Source: Aquisphaera giovannonii (GTDB lineage Bacteria > Planctomycetota > Planctomycetia > Isosphaerales > Isosphaeraceae). From it: a stretch of DNA of 64,000 nt. A program made the position numbers and the translations under genes. Every line of letters begins with the position of its first letter. The first letter of the stretch is position 1. Positions 62,045 to 64,000 of the stretch are shown in pieces. Below the pieces are notes generated by a model. It ran no database searches. It was not told where the DNA came from and saw only the letters and a list, made by a program, of their open reading frames with translations. The stretch covers positions 7,874,001-7,938,000 of the forward strand of contig NZ_CP042997.1 in assembly GCF_008087625.1 (NCBI RefSeq), written 5' to 3'.

Positions 62045-63208
62045 TCAGAGTTCCCGGAGGGCTGAGATGACCTCCTGGCGGACGGCCCGCAGGGCCGGGA
62101 GGATCCCCCCGAAGAGGCCCATGGCGATGGTCATGGTCATGGCGACGGCGGCCACGAACCATCCGAACCGGAAGGTGATCGAGACCGACGAGAACGTGCT
62201 GAAGTTGCTCGTCTCGATCGTCAGCAGGTTCAGCGGCAGCGTGAGGAGCAGGCCGAGCAGCCCGCCCAGCGTGCACAGGAGGAGCGACTCGCCCATGAAG
62301 CAGAGGAGCACGTCCCACTGCGAGAAGCCGAGCGCCCGCATCGTGCCGATCTCCCGGGTCCGCGACTTGACCGCCGCGAACATGGTGTTGGCCGCGGCGA
62401 ACATCGCCCCGAACGTCAGCAGGACCGCGATCAGCGAGCCGGCCACCTTGAGGAAGAGGCTGGACCGGGCCTGAGTCTCGTAGTACGTCGATTCCGGCAT
62501 CGCGGCCAGCTTGAACTGCGAGTCCTCGGTGAGGGTCTTCTGGATGGCCTCGAAGGCCTCCGGGCTGGCCGCGCGGAGCTGGACGCACGAGACCGAGCCG
62601 TCGCGGCCGGTGTTCTTCTCCACGTCCTTCAGGTCGGCCCAGATCTCGCTCTCCGCGGCGCTGCCCCCGGCGGTGAAGATGCCCACGACCTGGTAGCGCT
62701 CCTTCTCGCCGAAATTGAGCTGGCCCCCGACCTGCGCCCCCTTGTAGACGCGCGCGAGGCTGCGGCTGACGATGCACTCGCCGCGCCCCTCCACGAGGTC
62801 GCGGCCGGCCACGATCCGGAAGTCGGGCCGGAGCTTCCGGGAGGCGGGCTGCCCGCCCCGGATGATGACGTTGTTGTGGGTCCCGTTGTCCCGCTCGGCG
62901 ATGGCGATGTTCAGCAGCTCCTTGGCCGCCAGCGGCTTGCCCTCCTCGTCCCGCGCGATCCCGTTGACGTTCAGCACCTCGTCCGCCTTCGCCGCCTCGA
63001 AGCCGCCGGATGTCTCGCTCGACGACCCCTTCCGCAGGACGATGATGTCGAGCGGGTCGCCGGACACCTTCAGGCTGTATTCCAGGCCGTCCACGAGGCC
63101 GAAGAGGATGCACGACGAGCCGACCAGCAGCGCCGTGCCGGCCATCGTCATGAGGGTCGTCTTCCAGCGGACGCGGAGGTTGCGGACGTTGTACTTGATC
63201 GGGATCAT
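62045..63208 (-). CDS. ABC transporter permease, FtsX/MacB type
   Basis: The 387-residue protein has the four-helix MacB/FtsX layout: one helix at the N-terminus (TLMTMAGTALLVGSSCILFG), a large extracytoplasmic domain of about 210 residues (MacB_PCD; SRSLARVYKGAQVGGQLNFG), then three helices (SLFLKVAGSLIAVLLTFGAM, LLLCTLGGLLGLLLTLPLNL, WFVAAVAMTMTIAMGLFGGI). TREIGTMRALGFSQWDVLLC is the coupling helix that meets the ATPase. It exports or releases substrates or acts mechanically on the envelope. The ATPase gene is not in the window. Confidence 0.9.
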   Translation of the reverse strand: MIPIKYNVRNLRVRWKTTLMTMAGTALLVGSSCILFGLVDGLEYSLKVSGDPLDIIVLRKGSSSETSGGFEAAKADEVLNVNGIARDEEGKPLAAKELLNIAIAERDNGTHNNVIIRGGQPASRKLRPDFRIVAGRDLVEGRGECIVSRSLARVYKGAQVGGQLNFGEKERYQVVGIFTAGGSAAESEIWADLKDVEKNTGRDGSVSCVQLRAASPEAFEAIQKTLTEDSQFKLAAMPESTYYETQARSSLFLKVAGSLIAVLLTFGAMFAAANTMFAAVKSRTREIGTMRALGFSQWDVLLCFMGESLLLCTLGGLLGLLLTLPLNLLTIETSNFSTFSSVSITFRFGWFVAAVAMTMTIAMGLFGGILPALRAVRQEVISALREL

Positions 63209-63248
63209 GGGCCCCTCGCGAGACGAGGCCGGGCCGTCGCGGCCCGCC

Positions 63249-64000
63249 TCAGACGACCTTCCGCAGGCCGTCGATGACCGACGAGTTGGCGGCGATCACC
63301 GCCGGGAAGACGCCGCTGACGAAGCCGATGAACAGCGACACCGCCACGCCGAACAGCGCGATGTTCCACGGGATGTAGAAGAACGGCAGGAACCCCGCGG
63401 TGAACCGGGCGATGTCCACGTAGTCGCAGAGGAACTTGCACCCGAGCGCCCCGAGGGCGCCGCCGAGCCCGGCGACGAGGATCGCCTCGGTCAGCACGAG
63501 GTAGAGCACCCGCCCCTTGCTGAAGCCGATCGCCTTCAGGACCGCCACCTCCGAGGTCCGCTCGCGCATCGCCATGGCCATCGCGTTGCCGGCCACGAAG
63601 AGGAGCGACACCACGACCGCCGCGCCGATGCCGTAGATCGCGTTCTTGAGGTCGCCGAGCATGTCCGCGAACATCTTGCCGAACGCCTCCTCGGTCTGCG
63701 TCCGCGTGGGATACTCGCTGTTGCGGTACTCGTCGTCGATCTTCTTGCAGAGGCTCGCCATGGCGTCGGCGGACTTGCACTTGATGAAGATCGACCCGGC
63801 GTTGCCGGAGTTGCGGGCGCTCGACGTGGCCAGCGAGCCGCCCGACCCCGCGCCCATCGTGACCCGCTTCATCGCCTCGTCGAAGTAGTCGTAGTGGAAC
63901 AGGCACATCCGCAGGTCGCGGTTGGAAGCCCCGTCGTAGATGGCCCGGACGGTGAGGTTCATGTCCACCGGGTAGATGTCGCCCTTCAGGGGCAGCGGGT
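63249..64000 (-). CDS. ABC transporter permease, FtsX/MacB type (partial)
   Basis: The gene runs off the right edge. The frame stays open to position 64000 (PLPLKGDIYPVDMNLTVRAI), so the Met at 63968 is internal and the N-terminal helix is missing. The extracytoplasmic domain includes IFIKCKSADAMASLCKKIDD. Three helices follow (AIYGIGAAVVVSLLFVAGNA, EAILVAGLGGALGALGCKFL, AVSLFIGFVSGVFPAVIAAN) with the coupling segment TSEVAVLKAIGFSKGRVLYL. It lies 40 bases upstream of the other permease gene, so the two probably form a heterodimer. Confidence 0.88.
   Translation of the reverse strand, partial: PLPLKGDIYPVDMNLTVRAIYDGASNRDLRMCLFHYDYFDEAMKRVTMGAGSGGSLATSSARNSGNAGSIFIKCKSADAMASLCKKIDDEYRNSEYPTRTQTEEAFGKMFADMLGDLKNAIYGIGAAVVVSLLFVAGNAMAMAMRERTSEVAVLKAIGFSKGRVLYLVLTEAILVAGLGGALGALGCKFLCDYVDIARFTAGFLPFFYIPWNIALFGVAVSLFIGFVSGVFPAVIAANSSVIDGLRKVV

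Noticed and set aside
1-64000. CRISPR arrays, rRNA genes or an intact prophage
   Set aside because: No regularly spaced direct repeats, rRNA-like sequence or set of phage structural genes was seen.

Overview
The window reads as chromosomal DNA of a high-GC planctomycete, most likely of the Isosphaeraceae (the family is inferred). Supporting marks are a DUF1559 pseudopilin, a secreted protein with an LEPR-XLL-type N-terminus, DUF1573 and DUF1684 proteins, Ser/Thr kinase and PP2C signalling genes, short lipoproteins, and many 4-bp start/stop overlaps. Codon use is strongly GC3-rich, so most long opposite-strand ORFs are shadows.

Layout. 1-4232: the end of a GCS2-type carboxylate-amine ligase coupled to an M20 amidohydrolase, a small membrane protein, a lipoprotein, a stand-alone PP2C phosphatase and a DUF5808 protein. 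4233-5694 has no gene but holds a ~210-bp near-palindromic element. 5695-12270 is a tightly overlapping envelope operon behind a good sigma70-type promoter: GT39-like transferase, WaaP-like kinase, GT4 glycosyltransferase, sugar nucleotidyltransferase, and a PlsY acyltransferase fused to an extracytoplasmic propeller-like domain. 12360-15781 is a DUF1559 / lipoprotein / DUF4198-Kelch cluster behind a promoter with a Fur-like inverted repeat. 15968-22435 holds a zinc-ribbon/DUF2007 protein, a sugar isomerase-like protein, a tRNA-Lys(UUU) split by a group I intron, a small HTH regulator, the LEPR-XLL protein and a PurD with an internal duplication.

22700-33450 is an insertion-sequence graveyard. 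An IS4 element with a perfect 7-bp duplication sits inside a SUKH (SMI1/KNR4) gene. An IS5 transposase has two stops. An IS630 element has jumped into another DDE transposase gene. An IS1380 element has a perfect 6-bp duplication, and a further large DDE transposase-like gene follows. Several transposases carry in-frame stops where tryptophan is expected.

34392-42512: a membrane Ser/Thr kinase next to an FHA-GAF-PP2C phosphatase, a COG2509 flavoprotein, a zinc-finger membrane protein, a decayed coiled-coil gene that keeps one frame across two stops, tRNA-Arg(CCG) and a STAS protein. 42657-51197 (minus): a sialidase-like protein, then a five-gene operon of GT39, GT2, acyltransferase 3, OmpR-type regulator and histidine kinase, two of whose membrane enzymes share Gly/Pro-rich inserts. 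51301-56921: a nitrilase-family hydrolase, DUF1573 and DUF1684 proteins, a sugar epimerase and a GT4 enzyme. 57101-61161: an amino-acid catabolic operon with an ornithine cyclodeaminase-type (TIGR00300) protein, a guanidino-group hydrolase (together a split version of cyanobacterial ArgZ/AgrE), KynB and KynU. The window ends with an ECF sigma factor and two FtsX/MacB-type ABC permeases, the second cut by the edge.
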